This document shows positions 24,032-32,508 of a stretch of 64,000 nt of DNA, one piece after another. The translations under genes and the position numbers were made by a program. The notes beneath the pieces are model-generated. The model had not been told where the DNA came from, ran no database searches, and was given only the letters and a program-made list of their open reading frames with translations. Position 1 is the stretch's first letter, and each line of letters opens with the position of its first letter. Source of the stretch: Stenotrophomonas maltophilia (GTDB taxonomy: Bacteria; Pseudomonadota; Gammaproteobacteria; Xanthomonadales; Xanthomonadaceae); assembly GCA_002387845.1 (NCBI GenBank), contig DGLB01000071.1, forward strand, positions 1-64,000, read 5' to 3'.

Positions 24032-27000
24032 GAAGGATCCAGGCTCTGCAGGTAGGCCTCCAGCGCATGCTCGAAGGCGGTGATGTCCGCCGCGCATGCC
24101 GCCACACCTTCGTTCTGTATCTGCTGCATCAGCGCGCGCGCCTGCGTTGCCAGCGACTCCGCGCCCAGCGTGCCCAGGCCACCGACAATGCGATGCAGCA
24201 CCTCCACCGCGGCATTGCTGTCGTTCTGCTCGCGCGCCAGCAGGCCACGCTGCAGGTCTTCGCCGGTGGCTTTGCGCATGCTTTCAATCAGCACGTTCGC
24301 CACATGCTCCGAGCCGAACCGCTCGACGATGACCTGACGGGTGGGCGGCACCGCCGGCGTTTCGGCATCCGCGGGAGCCAGGTCGACGGCCGAGGGTGCC
24401 TCATCGTCGGGGTCGCTGGGCAGCCAGCGCCGCAGCGCCTTGCGCAGCGTCGCCAGTGCCACCGGTTTGGCCAGCAGGTCATCCATGCCCGCCTCGCGAC
24501 AGCGCTGCAGGTCTTCAGCCAGGGCGCTGGCGGTCAGCGCCAGCACCGGCATGCGCAGGCCGGTACCGCGCTCGCGCTCGCGGATGCGCCGGGTCAGCGT
24601 GTAGCCATCCATCACCGGCATGCGGCAATCGGTGATCACCAGGTCGAAACTGGACGCATCCAGCAATGCCAGGGCGGCCTCGCCGTCCACCGCCAGTTCG
24701 TGCTGCAGCTCCAACTGCTGCAGTCGCCAGCGCATCAGTGCCTGGTTGGTCGGGTGGTCCTCCACCACCAGCACGCGGCGCCGCGCCTGACCGGGCGGCA
24801 GCGGCTGCACCTCGTCCGTGCCCCGCTGCGCACCGCGCTCTCCGTCTTCGCCGGGAACCCGCGGCAGGCTCAACACCACCTCCACGCTGGTGCCCTGGCC
24901 GGGTGTGCTGTGCATGTCCAGGCGACCGCGCATCAGGCCAACCAGCCGCTGGCAGATGCTCAATCCCAGCCCGGTGCCCCCGTAATGCCGGGTGATGGCA
25001 GCGTCCGCCTGGGCAAACGGCTTGAACAGGCGCTGGCGCTGCTCGGCGGAAATGCCGATGCCGGTGTCGGCCACGGTCAGGCGCAGGGTCTGTGCCATGT
25101 CGTCGGAACGCTCCACCTTCAAGGCGATGCTCACCCCGCCCTGGTTGGTGAACTTGATCGCATTGCTGAGCAGGTTGAACACCACCTGGCGCAGCCGCAT
25201 GCCATCCACCAGGTGCTGCGGCGCAACCTCCGGGTCTACCTGCAGGCTCAGGTCCAGCCCCTTGCTCGACGCCTGCGGTGACAACAGCTGCTGCACGTTG
25301 TCGAGCAGGCTGCGCAGCGCCACCGGCTGCGGTTCCAGCGGCAGTGCACCGGCTTCGATCCGCGAATAGTCCAGGATGTCATCCAGAATCTGCCGCAGCA
25401 TCTGTGCGGAATCCTCAATCACGCCGATGATGCGTCGCTGCTCACCGTCCAGATCGGTATGCGACAGTGCCTCGACCATGCCCAGCACACCACTCATCGG
25501 CGTGCGGATCTCGTGGCTCATGGTGGCCAGGAAGTTGGATTTCGCCGCGGTCGCCCGCTCCGCATCGGATTTGGCCGCCGCCAGGGCATCGGCCTGGGCG
25601 CGTGCTTCGGTGACATCCACCCAGTAGCCACTCCACAGCACCGCGCCGTCGGCGGCCGCGTACGGCAGCGCGCGCGTGCGCACCCAGCGCACCACGCCAT
25701 GCGGACTGGTGCGGAACTCGATATCCAGCGGGGTGAAGTTGCGCGCCGCATGCGTCATCGCTTCGTGGATGGCCTCGCGGTCGCGCGCATCGATCTGTGC
25801 TTCCAGCAGGGTGTCGTCACGCATCACCTCCACCGTGCTTACGCCGAACATCGAGTTCAGGTCGCCGGTGATGTAAGGGAACGTGACCTGTCCATCATTC
25901 TCGCGTCGCGCCTGGTACACGATGGCCGGCAGGTTGTCGGTGATCTCTTCCAGACGCTTTTCCAGGTCGCGGCGCATCGACACCTCGCGGCGCAGGCGCA
26001 GGTAGCCCCAGCCATGCACCATCATGCCGGTGAGCAGGATCAGCGACAGCGGTACCGCCCAGCGTGCGATCGAACGCCAGTCCAGCCCGGCGCGGTATTC
26101 GGCCAGCAGCCAGTCACCGCGGATGGCCGCGTGTTCGCGCGGGGTGAGGTTGGTCAGCACCCGGTCGAAGGTGGTGGCCAACGGTGCGTACTGGCGTTTC
26201 ACCGCCAGCGACAGCTGGTCACTGAACCCGGCCGGTGCGGCGACATGCAGCCTTGCAGGGTACAGCTCGCGGATCACCCGGTCGGCCAGGGCCAGGTTGC
26301 CGACATAAGCATCGGCGTCGCCATTGGCCAGCCGCGCCAGCGCCTGCTCGACACTGCGCGCGGGCACGATGCGCGCCTTGGGCGCGTGCTGCAGAATGTA
26401 GCCGCGCAGGCGGTCGGGGTCGGACAGCAGGATGGTGCGCCCGTCGAGGTCGCTCAGACCCAGCACCGAACGGCTGTTGGTCGGAGTCACAACCACGTTG
26501 GGCACACTGATGAAGGGCTGGCTGAACACCCAGTCGTCGCCCAGGTAGTGGGCGTCGTTGGGCATGCCCATGACCGCGTCGACGGTGCCCCGGCGCATCT
26601 GGTCGCGCACCTCGAACCAGTCATGCGCGGGCACCCGGTTCAACTGCGCGCCGACCATGCGCAGCTGCCGCAGGTAGTCACCGGACACGCCCGCCGGTTC
26701 ACCGGAAGCGTCCACAAACGACAACGGTGCGGCTTGCGGTGCAAAGCCCATGCGCAACGGCGTGGCCAGCACGCGACGTTCGGCCTCGCCCAGCACCAGG
26801 CGCGACTGCGCCGACCACTGCAGCGGCGTCAGCCAGCGCTTTGCGATGGCCTCGCGCTGGGTGGCCGGCAGCGTCGCCAGCGCCGCATCCAGCGCCTCGG
26901 CGAGCGGCTGGCGGGCGTTGGGTACACCGAAATGCAGGCGCTCCGGGGCGAGGTCGCTGGGGCGCAGCAGGGTGATGCCTTCCAGCTTGCGCTCGCGGAT

Positions 27001-27624
27001 GATGGCGTTTGCGACATGCGCGTTGCCGATGTACACGTCCGCCTGACCCTCCGCCACCATGTTCAATGCCGCAGTCGTGTTGGGGGCGATGACCCGGCGT
27101 GCGGCCGGGAATCGCGAACGGATCTGTTCGCTGGTCAGGAACTCCTGTTCGGTCACCACCCGAAGGCCGGTCAGGTCCGGGTCGGCGGACGCGCGCGTGT
27201 CACCGGGGCGGCCCACCAGCGCCAGCGGCGCTTCGGCGTACGGCGAGGTGTAGACCATGCAGCGGGTACGGCCCGGGGTCAGCGCTATGTTCATTACGAC
27301 ATCGACTTCGCCGCGGCAGGCGGCGTCGAGAACATCGGCCCAATCGCGATACATACGAACCTGAACATTCACGCCAAGTTGGCGCGAAAGCAGGGTCAGA
27401 TAGTCGTAACCGAGGCCTTTTGGCTGTCCGTTCTGTACGAACTCATACGGCGGCCAGCCGCTGTCGTACAGGCCCAGTAAGATGGTAGGGTTCCGCTCAA
27501 GCCAATCGGCCTGGCGCGGCGAAAGCACCGGAGCTGGCAAGGTACCCGGTGCTGCCATGCTGGAGGTACTTGCAGTGATCAGCAGAACCAGCACGACCAG
27601 CCAGCGGACAACCGAGGTACGCAT
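24028..27624 (-). CDS. BvgS/EvgS-like hybrid sensor histidine kinase
   Basis: A 1198-residue multi-domain sensor. Order: Sec signal or first membrane segment (WLVVLVLLITASTSSMAA), two tandem SBP_bac_3 (venus-flytrap) domains over about residues 40-510, a membrane segment near 528 (AVPLSLILLTGMMVHGWGYL), a PAS domain near 575-690, HisKA with the phospho-His in MSHEIRTPMSG near 701, HATPase (GTGLGLSICQRL), a receiver near 950-1065 (Asp in DCRMPVMDGY) and a C-terminal Hpt domain (His in LHRIVGGLG near 1143). This is the BvgS/EvgS plan for phosphorelay to a separate regulator, surely the divergent gene at 27703. ATG 27624 begins the signal. The ligand is unknown. Its stop is part of a GTAG repeat. 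Confidence 0.93.
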   Translation of the reverse strand: MRTSVVRWLVVLVLLITASTSSMAAPGTLPAPVLSPRQADWLERNPTILLGLYDSGWPPYEFVQNGQPKGLGYDYLTLLSRQLGVNVQVRMYRDWADVLDAACRGEVDVVMNIALTPGRTRCMVYTSPYAEAPLALVGRPGDTRASADPDLTGLRVVTEQEFLTSEQIRSRFPAARRVIAPNTTAALNMVAEGQADVYIGNAHVANAIIRERKLEGITLLRPSDLAPERLHFGVPNARQPLAEALDAALATLPATQREAIAKRWLTPLQWSAQSRLVLGEAERRVLATPLRMGFAPQAAPLSFVDASGEPAGVSGDYLRQLRMVGAQLNRVPAHDWFEVRDQMRRGTVDAVMGMPNDAHYLGDDWVFSQPFISVPNVVVTPTNSRSVLGLSDLDGRTILLSDPDRLRGYILQHAPKARIVPARSVEQALARLANGDADAYVGNLALADRVIRELYPARLHVAAPAGFSDQLSLAVKRQYAPLATTFDRVLTNLTPREHAAIRGDWLLAEYRAGLDWRSIARWAVPLSLILLTGMMVHGWGYLRLRREVSMRRDLEKRLEEITDNLPAIVYQARRENDGQVTFPYITGDLNSMFGVSTVEVMRDDTLLEAQIDARDREAIHEAMTHAARNFTPLDIEFRTSPHGVVRWVRTRALPYAAADGAVLWSGYWVDVTEARAQADALAAAKSDAERATAAKSNFLATMSHEIRTPMSGVLGMVEALSHTDLDGEQRRIIGVIEDSAQMLRQILDDILDYSRIEAGALPLEPQPVALRSLLDNVQQLLSPQASSKGLDLSLQVDPEVAPQHLVDGMRLRQVVFNLLSNAIKFTNQGGVSIALKVERSDDMAQTLRLTVADTGIGISAEQRQRLFKPFAQADAAITRHYGGTGLGLSICQRLVGLMRGRLDMHSTPGQGTSVEVVLSLPRVPGEDGERGAQRGTDEVQPLPPGQARRRVLVVEDHPTNQALMRWRLQQLELQHELAVDGEAALALLDASSFDLVITDCRMPVMDGYTLTRRIRERERGTGLRMPVLALTASALAEDLQRCREAGMDDLLAKPVALATLRKALRRWLPSDPDDEAPSAVDLAPADAETPAVPPTRQVIVERFGSEHVANVLIESMRKATGEDLQRGLLAREQNDSNAAVEVLHRIVGGLGTLGAESLATQARALMQQIQNEGVAACAADITAFEHALEAYLQSLDPS

Positions 27625-27702
27625 GCGGTCTGATCTCCGTAAAATGATTCCAACACCCCGAAGGGCCCCGAAGGGCCGCTGCCTTGCAGGCAATACTAGC
27701 CC

Positions 27703-28353
27703 ATGACCTCACCGCCGCTACTGCGCATCATCATCGCCGACGATCACCCGGTCGTACGTATCGGGGCCAGATCCGTCATCCATGCCAAGAGCATTGGCAA
27801 GGTCGTGGCCGAAGCCAGCAGTGCCAGCGAATTGATGGACATGCTCAAGGCTCATCCCTGTGACGTGCTGGTCACCGATTACTCCATGCCAGGCGGTGAC
27901 CAGGCTGACGGTTTTGCCATGATCAGCATGATCCGCCGCCACTACCCTGACCTGCCCGTCGTGCTGCTCAGCGTGGCCAACAATCTGGCCATCCTGCGCA
28001 TGGTGGTGTCCACCGGCGTGCAGGGGCTGGTCGACAAAGCCTCGTCGATGGATGAGCTTCCGCAGGCCATATTGACCGTCTACCGCGGCCAGCCGTATCT
28101 CAGCAGCACCTTGAAGGCACGAATTGACGCAATCGGCACACATGACGTCGATGAGAAGGACACCCGCACGCTGTCGCCCAAGGAAGTGGAAGTGCTGCGC
28201 CTGCTGGGTGCCGGCCAGACCGTGAAGGAAATCGCGCTGCACCTGCATAAAAGCGTCAGCACGATCAGCCGGCAGAAAGGCGACGCCATGCTCAAGCTGG
28301 GCCTGAAGGGCGACGCCGAACTGTTCGACTACCTGCGCGACAGCAAGCTTTGA
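27703..28353 (+). CDS. BvgA/EvgA-like response regulator, LuxR-type HTH
   Basis: A 216-residue regulator with an N-terminal receiver (acidic pair in IIIADDHPVV, phospho-acceptor Asp59 in LVTDYSMPGG) and a C-terminal LuxR-type helix-turn-helix (LSPKEVEVLRLLGAGQTVKEIALHLHKSVSTISRQK). It is divergent from the hybrid kinase gene, with 78 bp between starts that include the direct repeat CCGAAGGGCC twice. It should receive phosphate from the kinase's Hpt domain. The next gene begins within its stop codon. Confidence 0.92.
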   Translation: MTSPPLLRIIIADDHPVVRIGARSVIHAKSIGKVVAEASSASELMDMLKAHPCDVLVTDYSMPGGDQADGFAMISMIRRHYPDLPVVLLSVANNLAILRMVVSTGVQGLVDKASSMDELPQAILTVYRGQPYLSSTLKARIDAIGTHDVDEKDTRTLSPKEVEVLRLLGAGQTVKEIALHLHKSVSTISRQKGDAMLKLGLKGDAELFDYLRDSKL

Positions 28354-29480
28354 GCAGCGCGCAACACCGCGTGCAGGGCCTGGACAACGACCACGTCCAG
28401 GCCGACTGGCCGGCAGTGGGCGAAGACGAGCTGGCATGGCTGGGCACGCGGCACGCCGCACTGGCAGGCCACGGCCAGGTGCTGTGGCACAGCCCGCGTC
28501 CGTTTTCTGCCGCCGCGCTGGTACAGGGTTCGCAGGGGCGCGTGTTCGTCAAACGCCATCATGTACGCGTGCGCCGGGCACCGGTGCTGGAAGAAGAGCA
28601 CCGCTTCATCGCGCATCTGGCCGGTGCCGGCGTGCCCGTGGTGCAGGTACTGCCCGCGCGGGATGGACATACCGCGTTGACGCGCGGCGACTGGACCTAC
28701 GAGGTGCACGCCGAAGGCAGCGGGGCCGACCTGTATCGCGACACGCCGTCGTGGACGCCGCTGGCCGACCTGGACCGCGCACGCACCGTCGGGGCGATGC
28801 TCGCGCGGCTGCACCAGGCAGCCATTGACTACACCGCGCCACAGCGCAGCACGCAGGTGCTGGTGGCGCGTGACGACCTGATCCGTGCGGCCGATCCGCT
28901 GGCGCAGCTGCGCTCCCAACTGCCGGCACGCCCCGGGTTGGCCACGTATCTGGCGGACGTGCCGTGGGACACCGACCTGACCCGCGCGATCCTGCCGTGG
29001 CATGCCGCGCTGGGCCGCCGCTACGCCGCCGAAGCGGTGTGCTGGGGTCATAACGACTGGCATGTCTCCAACCTGCTGTGGCAGGGCGAAGGTGCAGCCG
29101 CCTCGATCAGCACCGTGTTCGACTTCGGGCTGGCCGCCCCCACCAGTGCCCTGTTCGACCTGGCCACGGCGATCGAACGCAATGCCGTTGACTGGCTGGC
29201 CAGCGGCGGCCCGGTGGCCCATGCCGACACCGCGCTCGCCCTGCTCGACGGCTACCGCCGCCAGCGGCCATTGACCCCGGCCCAGGTGGCACTGCTGGCC
29301 GACCTGCTACCGGTGGTGCACGTGGATTTCGCTCTCTCGGAGGTGGAGTACTTCGATGCCATCACCGGTTCGCGGGCGAATGCCGACGTGGCGTACCACA
29401 CCTTCCTGATCGGCCATGCCGACTGGTTCGCCAGCGCCGCCGGCCGGTCCCTGCTCGACACGGTTCGCAGCGCGGCGTGA
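28350..29480 (+). CDS. APH-like phosphotransferase, possibly a vitamin or choline-type kinase
   Basis: A 376-residue kinase of the aminoglycoside-phosphotransferase/choline-kinase fold. The catalytic loop is CWGHNDWHVSNLLW near residues 231-244 and the metal-binding Asp lies in VFDFGLAAP. Arg/Lys-rich N-part includes GRVFVKRHHVRV, likely the ATP Lys. The start is TTG 28350, overlapping the regulator's TGA. The real substrate is open: the next genes import thiamine, so a thiamine-kinase role is a fair guess, but this gene lies before the riboswitch and with the regulator. I see nothing that would make it an antibiotic-resistance enzyme. Confidence 0.75.
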   Translation: MSSAQHRVQGLDNDHVQADWPAVGEDELAWLGTRHAALAGHGQVLWHSPRPFSAAALVQGSQGRVFVKRHHVRVRRAPVLEEEHRFIAHLAGAGVPVVQVLPARDGHTALTRGDWTYEVHAEGSGADLYRDTPSWTPLADLDRARTVGAMLARLHQAAIDYTAPQRSTQVLVARDDLIRAADPLAQLRSQLPARPGLATYLADVPWDTDLTRAILPWHAALGRRYAAEAVCWGHNDWHVSNLLWQGEGAAASISTVFDFGLAAPTSALFDLATAIERNAVDWLASGGPVAHADTALALLDGYRRQRPLTPAQVALLADLLPVVHVDFALSEVEYFDAITGSRANADVAYHTFLIGHADWFASAAGRSLLDTVRSAA

Positions 29481-29521
29481 GACGCGGAGTGGCCTTTCGG
29501 GCCGGTTTGGTGTGAAAATGA

Positions 29522-29604
29522 CCGCTGAAGCGGGGGTGCCTGGATCTGCCAGGCTGAGAGAGTCCCTTGGAACCTGATCCGGTTTGCACCGGCGTAGGGA
29601 GCTT
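29522..29604 (+). ncRNA. TPP riboswitch (THI element)
   Basis: All conserved parts of the thiamine pyrophosphate riboswitch are visible in order: CGGGGGTGCC at 29531-29540, the pyrimidine-sensing CTGAGAG near 29554, CTTGGAACCTGATC at 29566-29579, and ACCGGCGTAGGGA at 29588-29600. It lies 42 bp after the kinase stop and about 70 nt before the TonB receptor start. I see no terminator stem after it, so control by hiding the ribosome site is more likely. Confidence 0.95.
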
Positions 29605-29673
29605 TGAGCAGCACACGTGGTGTCCGTCCTGGGCGCTGTTGCGTGCGTGCCTTCGCTTCGTCTCCTCTGGCTG

Positions 29674-31854
29674 ATGACGAAACGAATGAACCGCCTGCGC
29701 ATTTCCCTGTTGACCGCCGCCCTCGGTGCCGCCCTGCCGCTGCATGCCAGCGAACCCGCCGCCGACGCGGGCGAACGCTCGCCCACCGACCTTGCCGGCA
29801 TCCGTGTGCAGGCGCACCAGCAGACGAAGACGTCGTCGCCGTCGAGCAGCTTCGGCGCAGGGAGCTGGAAGGACACCCCCGCGTCGGTGAACGTGCTGGG
29901 CAGCGACTACCTGGACCGCCTGCAGGTGCGCGGGTTGTCCGAACTGGCCCGGCACGATGCGTCGCTGGGCGACAGTTATGCCCCGGTGGGCTACTACCAG
30001 AACGTGGCCATCCGCGGGTTTGCGCTGGACCTGGCCACCGGCTATCGCTTCAACGGGCTGTCCATCGCCGGCGAGCAGCGCCTGGCGCTGGAGAACATCG
30101 CCCAGGTGGAAGTGCTCAAGGGTGAAGCCGGCCTCGCCGCCGGGGTGATGGCCCCGGGCGGCCTGATCAACTACGTCGGCAAGCGCCCGGCCGAGGTGCG
30201 CACTGTCACCTTGGGCACCGATTCGGAGGGTTCGCGTTATGCCGCGGTGGATGTCGGGCATTGGCTGACCCCGCAGTTTGGCGTGCGTTTCAACGCGGCC
30301 TGGGACGACAGCGATTCCTACATCGAACATGCTGACGGCCGCCGCAACTTCTATTCGCTGGCGACCGACTGGCAGATCAGCGAACGCAGCAAGCTGGAGG
30401 TCGACGCCAACTACCAGACCAGCGCGCAGCGCTCTGCTTCCGGCTTTCAGCTGCTCGGTGCGACCGGCATTCCGCGCGGCGTGGACCGCGAGAAGATGCT
30501 CGGCTACCAGCCCTGGGTACAGCCGGTCGGCATTGCCAGCACCAACCTGACCGCACTGCACACCTTCGATTTCACCCCGGACTGGCAGTCACGCGTGTCG
30601 GTGGGCCACAGCCGCACGGTGATCAACGACAACGTCGCCTTCGCCTATGGCTGCTACTACAGCGAGGCCTGTGCCGACGGCAGCACGCCGGGCAACTATT
30701 TCGCGCCCAATGGCGACTACGACATCTACGACTACCGCAGTCCCGACGACACCCGGGTGAACCAGCAGCTGCGCGCGGAACTGCGCGGTCGCTTTGCCAC
30801 CGGCAGCGTGCGCCACGAAGTCTCGTTCGGCGTGGACGCGTTCCATCGCACCGTGGACAAGCGCCAGAACGTCAACGAGTACGTCGGCACCGCCAACATC
30901 TACGCCCCGCAGGTCCCGGTGTTCGAGCCGTCGCCGCTGCAGCCCGGTGCTTCGGCACGCCGTCTGGACAGCTGGCAGCGTTCGGCCTTCGTGCTCGACC
31001 GTGTGCGCTTCACGGACCAGTGGCAATGGCTGGCCGGTGGCCGCTACGTGCGCATGGACGAACGCGCCTATGACAAGCGCGGCACCCCCGAACGCCACAG
31101 CCGGCTGTCGAAGTTCCTGCCGCAGACGGCCGTGGTGTTCAAAGCCAACGACGCGGTGAGTGTGTACGCCAGTTATGTGGAGGGCCTTTCGCTGGGCAAG
31201 GAAGCACCGTTCTGGACCCAGAACGGCGGCAGCTGGCTGCAGCCGCTGGAATCGCGCCAGACCGAAGTGGGGGTGAAGTTCGCCCGCACCGATGCGCTGA
31301 CCTTCGGCGCAGCGCTGTTCCGGTCTTCGCTGCCACTGCAGTACGCCCAACCGGATGACAGCGATGCGGGCTACACCTTCGTGCAGGACGGCCGCCAGGT
31401 GCACACCGGGCTGGAGCTGAGCGCGGATGGCCAGCTCAGCGAACGCCTGACCCTGACTGCCAGCGCCAGCGTGCTGCAGGCACGTGCGCGTGACACCGGC
31501 ACGCCTGCCTATGAGGACCATCAGCTGGTGAACGTGCCGAAGCGTCGCGCCACGGTACACGTGGATTACGCGTTGCCCTTCGTCGAAGGGTTGGCGGTGG
31601 GTGCGGGCTGGCGCTACGCATCGGCGAACGTGGCCACGGTGGATGGCAAGGTCAGCGTGCCCTCGTACAGCGTGTTCGACGCCGGGCTGCGCTTCCAGCA
31701 CACCGTCGGGCAGCGCCCGGTGCGCTGGAACCTGTCGGTGGACAACCTGTTCGACCGCTTCTATTGGCGTGACACCGGCAGCACCGACGGTGATTACTAC
31801 CTGTTCGCCGGTGCACCGCGCCAGGCGCGGCTGTCGGTGACGATCGGCCTATGA
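29674..31854 (+). CDS. TonB-dependent receptor, probably for thiamine or its phosphates
   Basis: An outer-membrane receptor of about 726 residues. After a signal peptide (ISLLTAALGAALPLHA) come the TonB-box region (LAGIRVQAHQ), a plug domain (PASVNVLGSDYLDRLQVRG, VEVLKGEAGLAAGVMAPGG) and a beta-barrel ending in SVTIGL. By sequence it looks like the FhuE/ferric-siderophore group, but the TPP riboswitch in front and the PnuT-like permease behind make thiamine the likely cargo. The start could be ATG 29674 or 29686; neither has a clear ribosome site. It overlaps pnuT by 4 nt (ATGA). Confidence 0.9.
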   Translation: MTKRMNRLRISLLTAALGAALPLHASEPAADAGERSPTDLAGIRVQAHQQTKTSSPSSSFGAGSWKDTPASVNVLGSDYLDRLQVRGLSELARHDASLGDSYAPVGYYQNVAIRGFALDLATGYRFNGLSIAGEQRLALENIAQVEVLKGEAGLAAGVMAPGGLINYVGKRPAEVRTVTLGTDSEGSRYAAVDVGHWLTPQFGVRFNAAWDDSDSYIEHADGRRNFYSLATDWQISERSKLEVDANYQTSAQRSASGFQLLGATGIPRGVDREKMLGYQPWVQPVGIASTNLTALHTFDFTPDWQSRVSVGHSRTVINDNVAFAYGCYYSEACADGSTPGNYFAPNGDYDIYDYRSPDDTRVNQQLRAELRGRFATGSVRHEVSFGVDAFHRTVDKRQNVNEYVGTANIYAPQVPVFEPSPLQPGASARRLDSWQRSAFVLDRVRFTDQWQWLAGGRYVRMDERAYDKRGTPERHSRLSKFLPQTAVVFKANDAVSVYASYVEGLSLGKEAPFWTQNGGSWLQPLESRQTEVGVKFARTDALTFGAALFRSSLPLQYAQPDDSDAGYTFVQDGRQVHTGLELSADGQLSERLTLTASASVLQARARDTGTPAYEDHQLVNVPKRRATVHVDYALPFVEGLAVGAGWRYASANVATVDGKVSVPSYSVFDAGLRFQHTVGQRPVRWNLSVDNLFDRFYWRDTGSTDGDYYLFAGAPRQARLSVTIGL

Positions 31855-32432
31855 ACCCGGCCGTGCTCGAATGGTCTGCCGTCGCCGCCAGCATCCTCGG
31901 CGTATGGCTGATGGCGCGTCGGCACCTGCTGGCGTGGCCGGTGGGGCTGGTGGCGGTGGCACTGTACGCGGTGGTGTTCGTGGAAGCGCGGCTGTACTCG
32001 GACACGCTGCTGCAGATCGCGTTCGGGTGCTTCCTGCTGTATGGCTGGCTGAGCTGGCGGCGCACGGCGGCGACCGAGGGGCAGATCACCATTGCCCCGT
32101 TGTCACGCCGGCAGTGGGTGCGCGACCTGGGCGTGGGTGTGCTGGGCGGGCTGCTGCTCGGCGCGGCCATGCACACCTGGACCAACGCGGCGCTGCCCTG
32201 GCTGGACGCGATGCTGGCCGCATTGAGCCTGGTCGCGCAGTGGTGGCAGGCAAGGCGTCATGTGGCGACGTGGTGGCTGTGGATCGTGGTAGATGTGGTG
32301 TACGTGGGCATGTACGTGGTGAAGTCGTTGAACGTCACCGCCGGGTTGTATGTGCTGTTCATTGGTCTGGCGGTGATGGGGCTGCGCGCGTGGAGCCGCG
32401 CGGCGAAGGTGCCCATGCCGCAGACCCGGTAG
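31851..32432 (+). CDS. pnuT: PnuT-like thiamine permease (PnuC family)
   Basis: A 193-residue membrane protein with about seven hydrophobic segments and PnuC-family marks: LLAWPVGLVAVALYAVVF near residue 26, a Tyr-rich LYSDTLLQIAFGCFLLYGW, and the late WWLWIVVDVVYVGMYVVKS, which matches the substrate-site W..W..D..Y pattern. PnuC proteins take up nicotinamide riboside; members under TPP riboswitches take up thiamine and are called PnuT. Here the riboswitch decides. The start overlaps the receptor stop. The stop TAG (32430-32432) lies in a GTAG repeat. Confidence 0.88.
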   Translation: MNPAVLEWSAVAASILGVWLMARRHLLAWPVGLVAVALYAVVFVEARLYSDTLLQIAFGCFLLYGWLSWRRTAATEGQITIAPLSRRQWVRDLGVGVLGGLLLGAAMHTWTNAALPWLDAMLAALSLVAQWWQARRHVATWWLWIVVDVVYVGMYVVKSLNVTAGLYVLFIGLAVMGLRAWSRAAKVPMPQTR

Positions 32433-32452
32433 CGTCGGTCGACAGACGACGG
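32429..32452 (+). repeat. Single SMAG-like arm (left half of the 145-bp element)
   Basis: GTAGCGTCGGTCGACAGAC begins at 32429, equal to the left arm of the full elements, but the right arm is absent before the phospholipase gene end at 32509. Its GTAG gives the pnuT stop codon. Confidence 0.8.
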
Positions 32453-32508
32453 CCGTGGACGGTGCAACGCCCGGTAACGCAGGACCCTGATCGAAGCACC
32501 GTCACCGG

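Noticed and set aside
25459..27480. Long forward frame opposite the hybrid kinase
   Set aside because: Antisense shadow of a gene with unmistakable kinase motifs.
28350..29480. Antibiotic (aminoglycoside or macrolide) phosphotransferase
   Set aside because: Only the general kinase fold is seen; context is regulation and vitamin uptake.
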